This document shows, piece by piece, positions 7,838-17,808 of a stretch of 64,000 nt of DNA. The stretch comes from Eutrophocola sp964629325. Its GTDB lineage: Bacteria > Pseudomonadota > Gammaproteobacteria > Pseudomonadales > Pseudohongiellaceae. A program made the translations under genes and the position numbers. The DNA lies in assembly GCA_964629325.1 (NCBI GenBank), contig CAZVSC010000001.1, forward strand, positions 1-64,000, read 5' to 3'. Within the stretch, counting starts at the first letter, position 1. The number at the start of each line of letters is the position of its first letter. The notes beneath the pieces were generated by a model, which had not been told where the DNA came from, did no database searches, and saw nothing but the letters and a program-made list of their open reading frames with translations.

Positions 7838-8199
7838 CCAATGTGACTTCTTTCGGCCGCAGCGGCCTGTCCGACTGGCTGGTCCAGCGGATCAGCGCGG
7901 TCGTCATCCTGCTCTATGTGATATGCCACGCGGCGATCATCATCAATACCCCTGACATGGATTACCTGCAGTGGCGCACCCTGTTTGCCGATCCGGTCAT
8001 GAAAATTTTCAGCCTCATCACCCTGGTAGCCCTTTGCGCCCATGCCTGGATAGGCATGTGGACCGTGGCCACCGACTACCTCACCACGCGCATGTTGGGC
8101 GAGAAGGCGACGTTCGTCCGCTTCCTCTTTCTCGTTATCTGCATCGGTGTCCTGGTGGTCTACCTGTTGTGGGGCATCATGATCCTATGGAGCGTTTAA
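7831..8199 (+). CDS. sdhD: Succinate dehydrogenase membrane anchor subunit
   Basis: This 122-residue partner of SdhC in the complex II membrane domain has three transmembrane helices. HAWIGMWTVATDY matches the conserved SdhD segment whose His is a haem b ligand. The ATG at 7831 overlaps the sdhC stop, implying translational coupling, and GGGGGTG upstream serves as ribosome site; a GTG at 7825 would add only two residues. sdhA follows after three bases. Confidence 0.94.
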   Translation: MVTNVTSFGRSGLSDWLVQRISAVVILLYVICHAAIIINTPDMDYLQWRTLFADPVMKIFSLITLVALCAHAWIGMWTVATDYLTTRMLGEKATFVRFLFLVICIGVLVVYLLWGIMILWSV

Positions 8200-8202
8200 G
8201 CC

Positions 8203-9975
8203 TTGGCTAAAATCAGAACCATGACCTTTGATGGTCTCATCGTCGGCGGCGGCGGCTCCGGCCTGCGTGCAGCTTTGCAACTCAGCCAGTCGGGATACAA
8301 CACGGCTGTCATTTCCAAGGTGTTCCCGACCCGATCCCATACCGTGTCCGCCCAGGGCGGCATCACCTGCGCCATTGCCAGTACCGACCCCGACGATGAC
8401 TGGCGCTGGCATATGTACGACACGGTAAAGGGCTCCGACTACATCGGCGACCAGGACGCCATCGAATACATGTGCAGCGAGGGCCCCCAGGCCGTGTTCG
8501 AACTGGAACACATGGGCCTGCCGTTTTCACGAAACCCAGACGGGCGTATCTACCAAAGACCTTTTGGCGGCCAGAGCCGGGAATACGGCAAGGGCGGCCA
8601 GGCAGCGCGTACCTGTGCCGCGGCCGACCGTACCGGTCATGCACTCCTGCACACGCTTTACCAGGCCAACCTGAAGAACAATACCCAATTCCTCAATGAA
8701 TGGTATGCCGTCGACCTGGTGAAAAACCAGGCCGGGCACATCGTCGGGCTGATCGCCATATGCATCGAGAACGGCGAGGTGGTGTTCATTCGCTCCAAGG
8801 CCACCGTGCTGGCCACAGGTGGTGCGGGACGCATTTACTCATCAACTACCAACGCCCTGATCAATACTGGCGACGGCATCGGCATGGCCATGCGCGCCGG
8901 CTTCCCCATGCAGGATATGGAGATGTGGCAGTTCCACCCGACCGGCATCTATGGTGCCGGTACTCTGGTGACCGAAGGCTGCCGCGGCGAGGGTGGTTAC
9001 CTGGTCAACAAGGATGGTGAGCGTTTCATGGAACGTTATGCCCCTAACGCGAAAGACCTGGCCGGCCGCGACGTCGTGGCCAGGTCCATGATCATCGAGA
9101 TACTCGAAGGCCGTGGCGTCGGTCCGGATGCGGATCATGTGCTGCTCAAGCTTGACCACCTCGGCGAAAAGGTTCTTAACGAAAAGTTGCCTGGCATTCT
9201 TGAGTTATCCCGGACCTTTGCCCACGTCGATCCTGTCAAGGAACCTATCCCGGTAATCCCGACATGCCATTACATGATGGGAGGCATTCCGACCAACGTT
9301 CACGGCCAGGCCCTGACCACAGACGCGGATGGCAATGACAAGGTCATCGAAGGCTTGTTCTCTTGCGGAGAGGCGGCCTGCGTTTCCGTGCATGGGGCAA
9401 ACCGCCTGGGCGGCAATTCACTGCTTGACCTGGTAGTCTTCGGACGCGCCTCGGGTATTTATATCGAGAAGATGCTCAGCGGTGGCGTTGAACAACAAGA
9501 GGCCAGTGAATCGGATATCCAGGCTGCCATGGCCCGCTTACAGCGCCTGAATGACTCCAAAGGCGGCGAGAAGACGGCGGACCTGCGCAAGGAACTGCAA
9601 AACATCATGCAAAACCATTTTGGCGTTTTCCGTCGCGGCGATTTCATGCAGGAAGGCATCAAGAAGCTGGAGGCCCTGCGCGAGCGTATCGAGAACCAGC
9701 ACCTGGAAGACAAGAGTGATATTTTCAACACCGCCCGTATCGAGGCGCTGGAACTGGAAAACCTGTATGAGGTGGCCGAGGCCACGGCCATTGCTGCGGA
9801 AGGGCGCACAGAAAGCCGAGGCGCACATGCCCGCGAGGACTTCACTGAGCGCGACGATGAGAACTGGTTGTGCCATTCCATTTATTTCCCCGATAGCAAA
9901 ACCCTGGCCAAGCGCAAAGTGAATTTCACGCCGAAGACCGTGCCCACATTCGAGCCCAAGATCAGGACTTATTGA
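8203..9975 (+). CDS. sdhA: Succinate dehydrogenase flavoprotein subunit
   Basis: The 590-residue catalytic subunit oxidises succinate to fumarate. Seen in the sequence are the FAD-binding GGGGSG near residue 15, the RSHTVSAQGG block carrying the His for covalent FAD attachment, the HPTG substrate motif and the active-site Arg region RDVVARS. The TTG start at 8203 gives MAKIRTMTFDGLIVGG, which aligns with the usual MASIRT-type N-terminus of pseudomonad SdhA. An internal ATG at 8221 is less likely. An unusual 164-base spacer with an inverted repeat follows before sdhB. Confidence 0.96.
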   Translation: MAKIRTMTFDGLIVGGGGSGLRAALQLSQSGYNTAVISKVFPTRSHTVSAQGGITCAIASTDPDDDWRWHMYDTVKGSDYIGDQDAIEYMCSEGPQAVFELEHMGLPFSRNPDGRIYQRPFGGQSREYGKGGQAARTCAAADRTGHALLHTLYQANLKNNTQFLNEWYAVDLVKNQAGHIVGLIAICIENGEVVFIRSKATVLATGGAGRIYSSTTNALINTGDGIGMAMRAGFPMQDMEMWQFHPTGIYGAGTLVTEGCRGEGGYLVNKDGERFMERYAPNAKDLAGRDVVARSMIIEILEGRGVGPDADHVLLKLDHLGEKVLNEKLPGILELSRTFAHVDPVKEPIPVIPTCHYMMGGIPTNVHGQALTTDADGNDKVIEGLFSCGEAACVSVHGANRLGGNSLLDLVVFGRASGIYIEKMLSGGVEQQEASESDIQAAMARLQRLNDSKGGEKTADLRKELQNIMQNHFGVFRRGDFMQEGIKKLEALRERIENQHLEDKSDIFNTARIEALELENLYEVAEATAIAAEGRTESRGAHAREDFTERDDENWLCHSIYFPDSKTLAKRKVNFTPKTVPTFEPKIRTY

Positions 9976-9988
9976 GACAGGAAACACG

Positions 9989-10070
9989 GATACAGGGAAA
10001 AAAGGATACAGGGCAAGCAGTTCAACTAACCCTGAAAGTATAGAGCCTTGTATCAATGTATCCCTGTATC
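9989..10070. repeat. Long imperfect inverted repeat between sdhA and sdhB
   Basis: The 25-base arms at 9989-10013 and 10046-10070 are separated by 32 bases and pair at 20 of 25 positions by my alignment. Each arm itself contains two copies of GATACAGGG or its complement (GATACAGGG at 9989 and 10005; CCTTGTATC at 10046; CCCTGTATC at 10062). In the transcript this would fold into a long hairpin. There is no T run, so it is not a standard terminator. It may be a small mobile repeat or an mRNA processing/stability element within the operon. Confidence 0.7.
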
Positions 10071-10139
10071 GAGCGAACAAGTAACACTGTTAGTGTAATA
10101 ACCTTAAATTTGAAGACGCTGTAGGAAGAGTTTGCAGAG

Positions 10140-10844
10140 ATGAAAGTAAGCGTTTACCGCTACAACCCGGAAACGGATTTGAAACCGTCCATGCAGGATT
10201 TCGATGTCACGATTCCCGAAGGAAAGGACATCATGGTCCTGGACGTGCTGCACCTGGTCAAGGAGCAGGATGAGGGCGTGGTTTACCGCCGCTCCTGCCG
10301 TGAAGGTGTCTGCGGTTCAGATGGCGTGAACATGAACGGCGTCAATGGCCTTGCCTGTATTACCCATATATCTGAAGTCGTGAAGAACGACAGGCTTGTC
10401 ATCAGGCCCTTGCCCGGACTCCCGGTCATCCGCGACCTCGTCGTTGACATGTCCGCCTTCTACAAACAGTACGAACGTATCAAGCCGTACCTGCAAAACG
10501 ACGATCCGGTGCCGGCTATCGAGCGCCTGCAGTCGCCCGAGGATCGCGCCAAGCTGGATGGCCTGTACGAATGCATTCTTTGCGCCTGCTGTTCGACGAA
10601 CTGCCCGTCATTCTGGTGGAACCCGGACAAGTTCGTGGGCCCGGCTGGATTGCTGCAGGCATACCGCTTCCTGGCGGACAGTCGTGACACGCACACCGAG
10701 GAACGCCTTGCCGATCTCGAGGATCCGTTCAGCGTCTTCCGCTGCCGTGGCATCATGAACTGCGTTGCCGTGTGCCCGAAGGGCCTCAACCCGACTCGGG
10801 CGATCGGCCACATTCGCTCTATGCTCATGGAAAGGGGCACCTGA
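10140..10844 (+). CDS. sdhB: Succinate dehydrogenase iron-sulfur subunit
   Basis: This 234-residue electron-transfer subunit carries the three clusters of complex II. CREGVCGSDG and the nearby Cys ligand the [2Fe-2S] cluster, and CILCACCSTNCPS with CRGIMNCVAVCPKGLNP ligand the [4Fe-4S] and [3Fe-4S] clusters. It passes electrons from SdhA to quinone at SdhCD. The start at 10140 is preceded by a purine-rich AGGAAGAG. It is separated from sdhA by an unusually long spacer. Confidence 0.96.
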   Translation: MKVSVYRYNPETDLKPSMQDFDVTIPEGKDIMVLDVLHLVKEQDEGVVYRRSCREGVCGSDGVNMNGVNGLACITHISEVVKNDRLVIRPLPGLPVIRDLVVDMSAFYKQYERIKPYLQNDDPVPAIERLQSPEDRAKLDGLYECILCACCSTNCPSFWWNPDKFVGPAGLLQAYRFLADSRDTHTEERLADLEDPFSVFRCRGIMNCVAVCPKGLNPTRAIGHIRSMLMERGT

Positions 10845-10908
10845 CCCGTACTGATCACGGGTAACTGCAACCACTGCTGACCAGCGTTTCATTAGGGGAA
10901 AAGAGATC

Positions 10909-13761
10909 ATGCTGGATAATTTTCGCGACTTGATGCTCGGCTCGGGCCATATTTCCGGCGGCAATCTCGATTACGTGGAGGGATTGTACGAATCCTGGCT
11001 CCAGGATCCGGCTTCAGTACCTGACGAATGGCAGAATTATTTTGCCGGATTGCCGCAGGTTGAAGGCGGCAATGGCCACGATGTCTCCCATGAGGCCATC
11101 CTGAACCAGTTTCGCGGTCTGCCGAAACGCGGTACTGCAGCAGTGCCGGTCGTCAACGGTACACAGCCTGGCAGCATTGCCCATGAGGCCAAGCAGGTCA
11201 GCGTCGAACAACTCATCGCTGCCTATCGCGTGCGCGGCCACCAGCATGCCAACCTGGACCCCCTTGGCATGATGAAGCGGGAGGAAGTCCCCGACCTGGA
11301 ATACAGCTACCACAACCTGAGCGAGGCGGATCTCGACACCGAATTCCTTACCGAATCGCTGTACATGAAAGAGCCGCGCGCCACTCTGTCCAGCATCATT
11401 GATGTGCTCGAAAATATCTACTGCTCATCCATCGGCTATGAGTACATGGGTATCATCAACATGGCCGAGCGGCAATGGATACAGCAATACATCGAACCGA
11501 ACCGCGGCAAACCGGATTTCAGCAAGGAGCAGCGGCTGCATATACTGGAGCGCCTGAGCGCCGCAGAGGGCCTGGAGAAACACCTCGATGGCAAGTATCC
11601 AGGCACCAAGCGCTTCGGCCTTGAGGGCGGGGAGAGCATGATCCATGCGCTGGACGATATCGTGCAGCATGCAGGTGAGGACGGCGCAAAGGAAATCGTC
11701 ATCGGCATGGCCCACCGCGGCAGGCTCAATGTGCTCGTCAATATCATGGGCAAGAACCCCGAGGAACTGTTTGCCGAGTTCGAGGGCAAGAAGGTCTACA
11801 AGACCTCGGGCGACGTCAAATACCATTCGGGATTCTCGTCAAACATCATGACGCCGGGCGGGGAAGTGCACTGCAGCCTCGCGTTCAACCCGTCGCACCT
11901 GGAGATCGTCAATCCCGTGGTGGAGGGCTCCGTGCGAGCCCGCCAGGACCGCAGGAAAGACCCGGACGGGGACACCGTACTGCCGTTGCTCATTCACGGC
12001 GACGCCGCCTTCGCCGGCCAGGGCGTGGTGATGGAAACCTTCCAGATGTCCCAGACCCGGGCCTACAAGACGGGCGGTACGGTTCATATCATCCTGAACA
12101 ACCAGGTCGGCTTCACCACTTCACGCCAGAACGATGCCCGCTCCACAGAATACTGCACCGATATCGCGAAAATGGTGCAGGCGCCGATCTTCCATGTAAA
12201 CGGCGATGATCCCGAAGCGGTGCTGTTCGTGACCCGGCTTGCCCTGGATTATCGCAACAAGTTTCACAAGGATGTGGTGGTTGACCTTGTCTGCTACCGG
12301 CGCCGCGGCCATAACGAAACCGACGAGCCCAGCACGACACAGCCGCTGATGTACCAGAAAATCCGTTCACTGCCGACTACGCGCGCCATCTATGCGAAGA
12401 AGCTCATTGACGAAGGGCTGATCTCCGAAGAGAAGGTCGAGGAGATCAATGCCAACTACCGCAAGTCGCTGGACGAGGGCACCCACGTGGTGAAGTCGCT
12501 GGTCAACGTGCCCAACACGGCTTTGTTCGTCGACTGGCGCCCCTATATCGGGCACTCCTGGGACATGCCCTGTGAAACCAATATCCATATCACGCACCTG
12601 AAGGCACTGGCACAGCGCCTCGTGACCTTGCCCGAGGATTTCAAGCCCAACCGCCAGGTGCAAAAACTGATGGAAGACCGCACCCGGATGGCGCAAGGCG
12701 AGCAGGCCATCGACTGGGGCTTTGCCGAGTGCCTGGCCTATGCAAGTCTCGTGGCGAACAATTACAAGGTGCGCATCACCGGCCAGGACGTCTGCCGCGG
12801 TACGTTCTCGCATCGCCATGCACTGATGCGCGACCAGGTGACAGGCAGAAGCTACGTCCCCCTGAGTCATATATCCGAGTCGCAGCGCAAGTTCGTCATC
12901 TTCGACTCCCTGCTGTCCGAGGAGGCGGTGCTGGCGTTTGAATTCGGTTACGCCAGCACACGTCCTGATGCCCTGGTGATCTGGGAGGCCCAATTCGGCG
13001 ATTTCGCCAACGGCGCCCAGGTGGTGATCGACCAGTTCGTGACCAGTTGTGAATACAAGTGGGGCCGCCTGTGCGGACTGACCATGCTGCTGCCGCACGG
13101 GTATGAAGGGCAGGGGCCGGAACATTCCTCCGCAAGGCTCGAACGCTTCCTGCAACTTTGCGCCGAACACAATATCCAGGTCTGTGTACCGACCACACCG
13201 GCCCAGGTCTACCATATGCTGCGCCGCCAGGTCATCAGGCCTCTGCGCAAACCGCTCATTGTCATGACACCCAAGAGCCTGCTGCGACACCCCGAAGCGG
13301 TGTCCAGCCTGACCGAGCTTTCCGATGGCGCCTTCCAGTTGGTCATCCCTGAAACCGATGCGGATATCGATCCGCTGAAAGTGAAGCGCGTCGTTATGTG
13401 CAGCGGCAAGGTCTATTACGAACTGCGCAAGATGCGTCGCGAAGAAGGCCTCAAGGATGTCGCGATCATACGGCTGGAACAGTTGTACCCGTTCCCGGAA
13501 GAGATGCTGTATGAGGTGCTCAGGCAGTACAAGAACTACGAAAAGGTCATCTGGTGCCAGGAAGAGCCGCAGAACATGGGTGCCTGGTATCCGAGCCAGC
13601 ACCACATGAAGAAGGTGATCAATCGCGACCGCCCCAGTTTCCAGCTGGAATATGCCGGACGTCCCGGTTCAGCAGCGCCCGCAGGCGGCTACATGGCGCT
13701 GCATAACAGGCGTCAGGACTTGTTGGTGAAACAGGCGCTGGGCCTGGTCGAAAACGAATAA
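10909..13761 (+). CDS. sucA: 2-oxoglutarate dehydrogenase E1 component
   Basis: This 950-residue thiamine-diphosphate enzyme decarboxylates 2-oxoglutarate and transfers succinyl to the lipoyl group of SucB. The N-terminus (SWLQDPASVPDEWQNYF) is the usual E2/E3-binding region, and AHRGRLNVLVNI, HGDAAFAGQGVV and a GDD cofactor motif mark the active core. The C-terminal transketolase-like domain includes PHGYEGQGPEHSSARLERFL. Length is normal. GGGGAAAAGAG lies just upstream of the ATG. Confidence 0.97.
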   Translation: MLDNFRDLMLGSGHISGGNLDYVEGLYESWLQDPASVPDEWQNYFAGLPQVEGGNGHDVSHEAILNQFRGLPKRGTAAVPVVNGTQPGSIAHEAKQVSVEQLIAAYRVRGHQHANLDPLGMMKREEVPDLEYSYHNLSEADLDTEFLTESLYMKEPRATLSSIIDVLENIYCSSIGYEYMGIINMAERQWIQQYIEPNRGKPDFSKEQRLHILERLSAAEGLEKHLDGKYPGTKRFGLEGGESMIHALDDIVQHAGEDGAKEIVIGMAHRGRLNVLVNIMGKNPEELFAEFEGKKVYKTSGDVKYHSGFSSNIMTPGGEVHCSLAFNPSHLEIVNPVVEGSVRARQDRRKDPDGDTVLPLLIHGDAAFAGQGVVMETFQMSQTRAYKTGGTVHIILNNQVGFTTSRQNDARSTEYCTDIAKMVQAPIFHVNGDDPEAVLFVTRLALDYRNKFHKDVVVDLVCYRRRGHNETDEPSTTQPLMYQKIRSLPTTRAIYAKKLIDEGLISEEKVEEINANYRKSLDEGTHVVKSLVNVPNTALFVDWRPYIGHSWDMPCETNIHITHLKALAQRLVTLPEDFKPNRQVQKLMEDRTRMAQGEQAIDWGFAECLAYASLVANNYKVRITGQDVCRGTFSHRHALMRDQVTGRSYVPLSHISESQRKFVIFDSLLSEEAVLAFEFGYASTRPDALVIWEAQFGDFANGAQVVIDQFVTSCEYKWGRLCGLTMLLPHGYEGQGPEHSSARLERFLQLCAEHNIQVCVPTTPAQVYHMLRRQVIRPLRKPLIVMTPKSLLRHPEAVSSLTELSDGAFQLVIPETDADIDPLKVKRVVMCSGKVYYELRKMRREEGLKDVAIIRLEQLYPFPEEMLYEVLRQYKNYEKVIWCQEEPQNMGAWYPSQHHMKKVINRDRPSFQLEYAGRPGSAAPAGGYMALHNRRQDLLVKQALGLVENE

Positions 13762-13814
13762 CCGGCGTCGCCGAAACTACTGACCTCGCCGCCGGGCGAG
13801 AAAAGGGAAGTCAC

Positions 13815-15062
13815 ATGACCATAGAAATCAAAGCGCCCACGTTGCCCGAATCGGTTCCCGACGGCACGATCGCCACCTGGTATAAAAAGCCCGGCGAAAG
13901 TGTCTCTCGTGACGAGCTGCTGGTGGATATTGAAACCGACAAGGTGGTGCTGGAAGTCGTCGCGCCGGCAGACGGTGTTCTGCAGGAAATAAAGAAAGGT
14001 GAGGGCGACACCATTGTCAGCAGCGAAGTGCTGGCCGTGTTCGAGGAGGGCGCGATCAGCAAGGAGCCGGTGAAAAGCGAAGCAGCTGCGGCCGCTGCAG
14101 CCGCAGTACCCGCCGAGGATGATGAGGACAAGAGTGACGAAGCCGTGCTGATGAGCCCGGCGGCACGCAAACTGGTTGAGGAAAACAGGCTCGACCCGGA
14201 GCAGATCACGAGCACAGGCAAGGACGGCCGCATCACCAAGGAAGATGTGATCAATCACATGAAGGCTCCAGCGGTGAAACCGCAACCCGCTGTCGCTGCT
14301 GCACCGCCACCGGCCGCCCCGAAGCCGGCACCGGCGCCGATCATAGCCCCTGCCGGCCCCCGTGCCGAGGAACGCGTGCCTATGACGCGGCTGCGTGCAA
14401 AGGTCGCCGAACGCCTGCTCCAGGCTACCCAGACTACCGCGATGCTCACGACCTTTAACGAAGTGGACATGTCGGCCGTGATGGAGCTGCGCAACAAGTA
14501 CAAGGATGCCTTCGAGAAACAGCATGACGGCACCCGTCTCGGCTTCATGTCATTCTTCGTCAGGGCAAGTGTGGAAGCCCTCAAGCGTTTCCCCGCAGTC
14601 AACGCCTCCATCGACGGCAATGACATCATTTACCACGGTTACCAGGATATAGGCGTAGCAGTGTCCTCCGATCGCGGCCTCGTCGTGCCTGTACTGCGCG
14701 ATGCCGACGCCATGAGCCTGGCGGATATTGAAAAATCCATCCGTGATTACGGCCTCAAGGCCCGCGATGGCAAATTGTCCATCGAGGAAATGACCGGCGG
14801 AACCTTTACTATTTCCAACGGCGGCGTGTTCGGCTCCCTGTTGTCCACGCCGATCCTGAACCCGCCACAGACGGCGATACTTGGCATGCACAAAATCCAG
14901 GAGCGGCCAATGGCGGTCAACGGTGAGGTAAAAGTGCTTCCCATGATGTACCTGGCATTGTCCTATGACCATCGCATGATCGACGGCAAGGAAGCTGTGC
15001 AGTTCCTGGTGACGATCAAGGACCTGCTGGAAGATCCGGCGCGGATATTCCTTGAAGTTTAG
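13815..15062 (+). CDS. sucB: Dihydrolipoyl succinyltransferase (E2)
   Basis: The 415-residue core enzyme of the 2-oxoglutarate dehydrogenase complex has an N-terminal lipoyl domain (ETDKVVLEV, lipoylated Lys near residue 43). An Ala/Pro/Glu linker, a peripheral E3-binding domain (SPAARKLVEENRLD to VINHM, about residues 114-153) and a second Pro/Ala linker follow. The C-terminal catalytic domain carries LSYDHRMIDGKEA, whose His is catalytic. It lies 53 bases after sucA and ahead of lpd, as expected. Confidence 0.97.
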   Translation: MTIEIKAPTLPESVPDGTIATWYKKPGESVSRDELLVDIETDKVVLEVVAPADGVLQEIKKGEGDTIVSSEVLAVFEEGAISKEPVKSEAAAAAAAAVPAEDDEDKSDEAVLMSPAARKLVEENRLDPEQITSTGKDGRITKEDVINHMKAPAVKPQPAVAAAPPPAAPKPAPAPIIAPAGPRAEERVPMTRLRAKVAERLLQATQTTAMLTTFNEVDMSAVMELRNKYKDAFEKQHDGTRLGFMSFFVRASVEALKRFPAVNASIDGNDIIYHGYQDIGVAVSSDRGLVVPVLRDADAMSLADIEKSIRDYGLKARDGKLSIEEMTGGTFTISNGGVFGSLLSTPILNPPQTAILGMHKIQERPMAVNGEVKVLPMMYLALSYDHRMIDGKEAVQFLVTIKDLLEDPARIFLEV

Positions 15063-15133
15063 CAACTTTCCGATTCACTGCAGCACATCGGGTGCTGCGC
15101 AAAGAGAGAATTCAGAGAACACAGGAATCAAAC

Positions 15134-16576
15134 ATGGCAGATTATGATGTGATTGTTATCGGCGCGGGTCCCGGCGGTTACGTTGCCGCCATACGTGCGG
15201 CGCAGCTCGGACTGAAAACCGCGTGCGTCGAGAAATGGATCGATGCCGACAGCAAGCCGGTGTACGGGGGCGTGTGCCTCAATGTCGGCTGCATCCCGTC
15301 AAAGGCGCTGCTGGATTCCTCGCACAAGTATCACGAAGCCAGCCATGCCTTCGACGTGCACGGTATCAAGGTCGGCAAGGTCGAGATAGACGTCCCTGCC
15401 ATGATCGCGCGCAAGCAAAAAGTGGTGAAGCAGCTCACAGGCGGCATAGCCGGGTTGTTTCGCAGCAACAAGGTGGAAGGCATTTCCGGCACCGGTAAAC
15501 TGCTGAAGGACAGGAAAGTAGAGGTTACCGACAAGGATGGCAAAAAGCAGACCCTGTCGGCAGACAACATCATTCTCGCCGCTGGATCCGTTCCCATCGA
15601 GATTCCACCGACACCGCTGGACGGCGATACCATCGTTGACTCAACCGGGGCGCTGGAGTTCCAGGCCGTGCCGAAACGGCTTGGCGTCATCGGGGCCGGC
15701 GTCATCGGGCTTGAGCTGGGATCCGTGTGGTCGCGGCTGGGCAGTGAAGTGGTTGTCCTCGAGGCGATGGACACATTCCTGCCCATGATCGACCAGCAGA
15801 TTGCCAAGGAAGCCATGAAAATCCTGACCAAGCAGGGACTCGATATCCGCCTGGGTGCCAAGGTCACCGGCAGCGAGCTGAAGAAAGGCAAGGCCAAGGG
15901 CGTAAAGGTCACCTTTGAGGACAAGGACGGCAAAAAAGAGGAAAGTTTCGACAAGCTGATTGTATGCGTCGGCCGCAAACCGCAGACTGAAGGCCTGCTG
16001 AGCGACGACTGCGGGGTCAAGCGGGACCAGCGCGGATTTATCGAGGTTGACGATCACTGCGGCACCGGTGTGCCGGGTGTTTATGCTATCGGCGATATCG
16101 TGCGCGGGCCGATGCTGGCCCACAAGGCCTCGGAAGAAGGCGTCATGGTGGCGGAAAACATTGCCGGCCACAAAGCCTCGATGAATTACGGCCTGATTCC
16201 CTCCGTCATCTATACGCATCCGGAAATCGCCGCAGTCGGCAAGACCGAAGAGCAGTTGAAGGCCGATGGTGTCGAGTACAACGTGGGTGTGTTTCCGTTT
16301 GCCGCTTCAGGCCGCGCCCTGGCAGCCAATGATGCAGACGGCATGGTCAAGATGCTGGCGGATGCCAGGACTGATCGCGTACTGGGCTGCCACATTATCG
16401 GGCCGTCCGCCGCCGACCTGGCACAGACGGTCGTGGTGGCGATGGAATTCAGCACCAGTGCCGAAGACATCGGTATGACGGTATTTTCCCACCCGGCACT
16501 GTGCGAGGCCGTGCATGAAGCCGCACTGGCGGTGAATGGCCATGCCATACATATCGCCAACCGCAAGAAAAAATAA
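15134..16576 (+). CDS. lpd: Dihydrolipoyl dehydrogenase (E3)
   Basis: This 480-residue FAD-dependent disulfide reductase regenerates lipoamide in the 2-oxoglutarate dehydrogenase complex. It has GAGPGGYVAAIRAAQLG for FAD, the redox pair in GGVCLNVGCIPSKALL, GAGVIGLELGSVW for NAD and the C-terminal FSHPALCEAVHEA with the catalytic His. The start at 15134 (MADYDVIVIG) has AGGAA upstream; an earlier ATG at 15092 adds 14 atypical residues. The position after sucB supports a role in this complex. Confidence 0.97.
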   Translation: MADYDVIVIGAGPGGYVAAIRAAQLGLKTACVEKWIDADSKPVYGGVCLNVGCIPSKALLDSSHKYHEASHAFDVHGIKVGKVEIDVPAMIARKQKVVKQLTGGIAGLFRSNKVEGISGTGKLLKDRKVEVTDKDGKKQTLSADNIILAAGSVPIEIPPTPLDGDTIVDSTGALEFQAVPKRLGVIGAGVIGLELGSVWSRLGSEVVVLEAMDTFLPMIDQQIAKEAMKILTKQGLDIRLGAKVTGSELKKGKAKGVKVTFEDKDGKKEESFDKLIVCVGRKPQTEGLLSDDCGVKRDQRGFIEVDDHCGTGVPGVYAIGDIVRGPMLAHKASEEGVMVAENIAGHKASMNYGLIPSVIYTHPEIAAVGKTEEQLKADGVEYNVGVFPFAASGRALAANDADGMVKMLADARTDRVLGCHIIGPSAADLAQTVVVAMEFSTSAEDIGMTVFSHPALCEAVHEAALAVNGHAIHIANRKKK

Positions 16577-16638
16577 ATACACTGATCACCAGATACCTGC
16601 TGACAGCCAGTTAACACAAAGAGGGGAATACCTGTCCC

Positions 16639-17808
16639 ATGAACTTACACGAATACCAGGCGAAAAAGATTTTTGCCGATTACGGTTTGCCGGTCTCGAA
16701 AGGCTTCGCCTGTGCCAATGCCCAGGAAGCCGTGGATGCATCCCACCGGATCGGCGGTGACAAGTGGGTAGTCAAGGCCCAGGTGCATGCCGGCGGGCGC
16801 GGCAAGGCAGGCGGCGTCAAGCTGGTGTCCAGCAAGGAAGAGATCGAGGCCTTCGCCAAGCAGTGGCTTGGTAAACGCCTGGTGACCTACCAGACGGACA
16901 AGGAAGGCCAGCCCGTCTACAAGATACTGGTGGAGGAATGCACCGACATCGATAAAGAGTTATATCTGGGTGCCGTGGTCGACCGCGGCTCGCGCCGCAT
17001 CGTGTTCATGGCATCCACCGAAGGCGGTGTCGAAATCGAGAAAGTAGCCCATGAGACGCCGGAAAAAATACTGCGCGCCACCATCGATCCTCTCGTCGGC
17101 CCGCAACCCTTCCAGGGTCGCGAGATGGCCTTCAGGCTGGGACTTTCGGGCGACCAGATCAAGCAATTCACGAAAATCTTCCTGGGCCTGGCCAGAATGT
17201 TTGTCGAGTGCGATCTGTCACTGCTGGAAATCAATCCGCTGGTCATCACCAAGGCAGGCGACCTGCATTGCCTGGATGCGAAACTCAACATAGACGGCAA
17301 TGCGCTTTACCGGCAGCCAAAGCTGAAGGAAATGCATGACCCGACCCAGGATGACGAGCGGGAAGTACATGCCGCCAACTGGGACCTGAACTACGTCGCC
17401 CTGGATGGCAACATAGGTTGCATGGTTAACGGGGCAGGACTTGCCATGGGCACAATGGATATCGTCAAGCTGTACGGCGGCGAGCCGGCCAACTTTCTCG
17501 ACGTGGGTGGCGGGGCGACCAAGGAGCGCGTCTCCGAAGCCTTCAAGATCATCCTGTCTGATGAAAAGGTGAAAGCGGTGCTGGTGAATATATTTGGCGG
17601 CATAGTACGCTGCGACCTCATCGCCGAGGGCATTGTCGGTGCAGTGGAAGAGGTCGGCGTGAAAGTGCCGGTCGTCGTCAGGCTGGAAGGCAATAATGCC
17701 GAGCTTGGCAGCAAGGTGCTCAGGGACAGCGGGCTGAACATCATCGCAGCCTCCAGTCTGACCGAAGCCGCCCAGGCTGCCGTGAAGGCCGCAGGAGGTG
17801 CCAGGTGA
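16639..17808 (+). CDS. sucC: Succinyl-CoA synthetase beta subunit
   Basis: The 389-residue ATP-grasp subunit works with SucD to convert succinyl-CoA to succinate with nucleotide phosphorylation. It begins MNLHEYQAKKIFADYG, typical of the family, and contains the HAGGRGKAGGVKL nucleotide loop and the C-terminal FGGIVRCDLIAEGI. GAGGGG lies about 15 bases before the start. It overlaps sucD by four bases. Confidence 0.97.
   Translation: MNLHEYQAKKIFADYGLPVSKGFACANAQEAVDASHRIGGDKWVVKAQVHAGGRGKAGGVKLVSSKEEIEAFAKQWLGKRLVTYQTDKEGQPVYKILVEECTDIDKELYLGAVVDRGSRRIVFMASTEGGVEIEKVAHETPEKILRATIDPLVGPQPFQGREMAFRLGLSGDQIKQFTKIFLGLARMFVECDLSLLEINPLVITKAGDLHCLDAKLNIDGNALYRQPKLKEMHDPTQDDEREVHAANWDLNYVALDGNIGCMVNGAGLAMGTMDIVKLYGGEPANFLDVGGGATKERVSEAFKIILSDEKVKAVLVNIFGGIVRCDLIAEGIVGAVEEVGVKVPVVVRLEGNNAELGSKVLRDSGLNIIAASSLTEAAQAAVKAAGGAR

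Noticed and set aside
12367..13605. 412-residue open frame on the minus strand inside sucA
   Set aside because: It is antisense to a certain gene and arises from GC-rich codon bias; no ribosome site and no recognisable domain.
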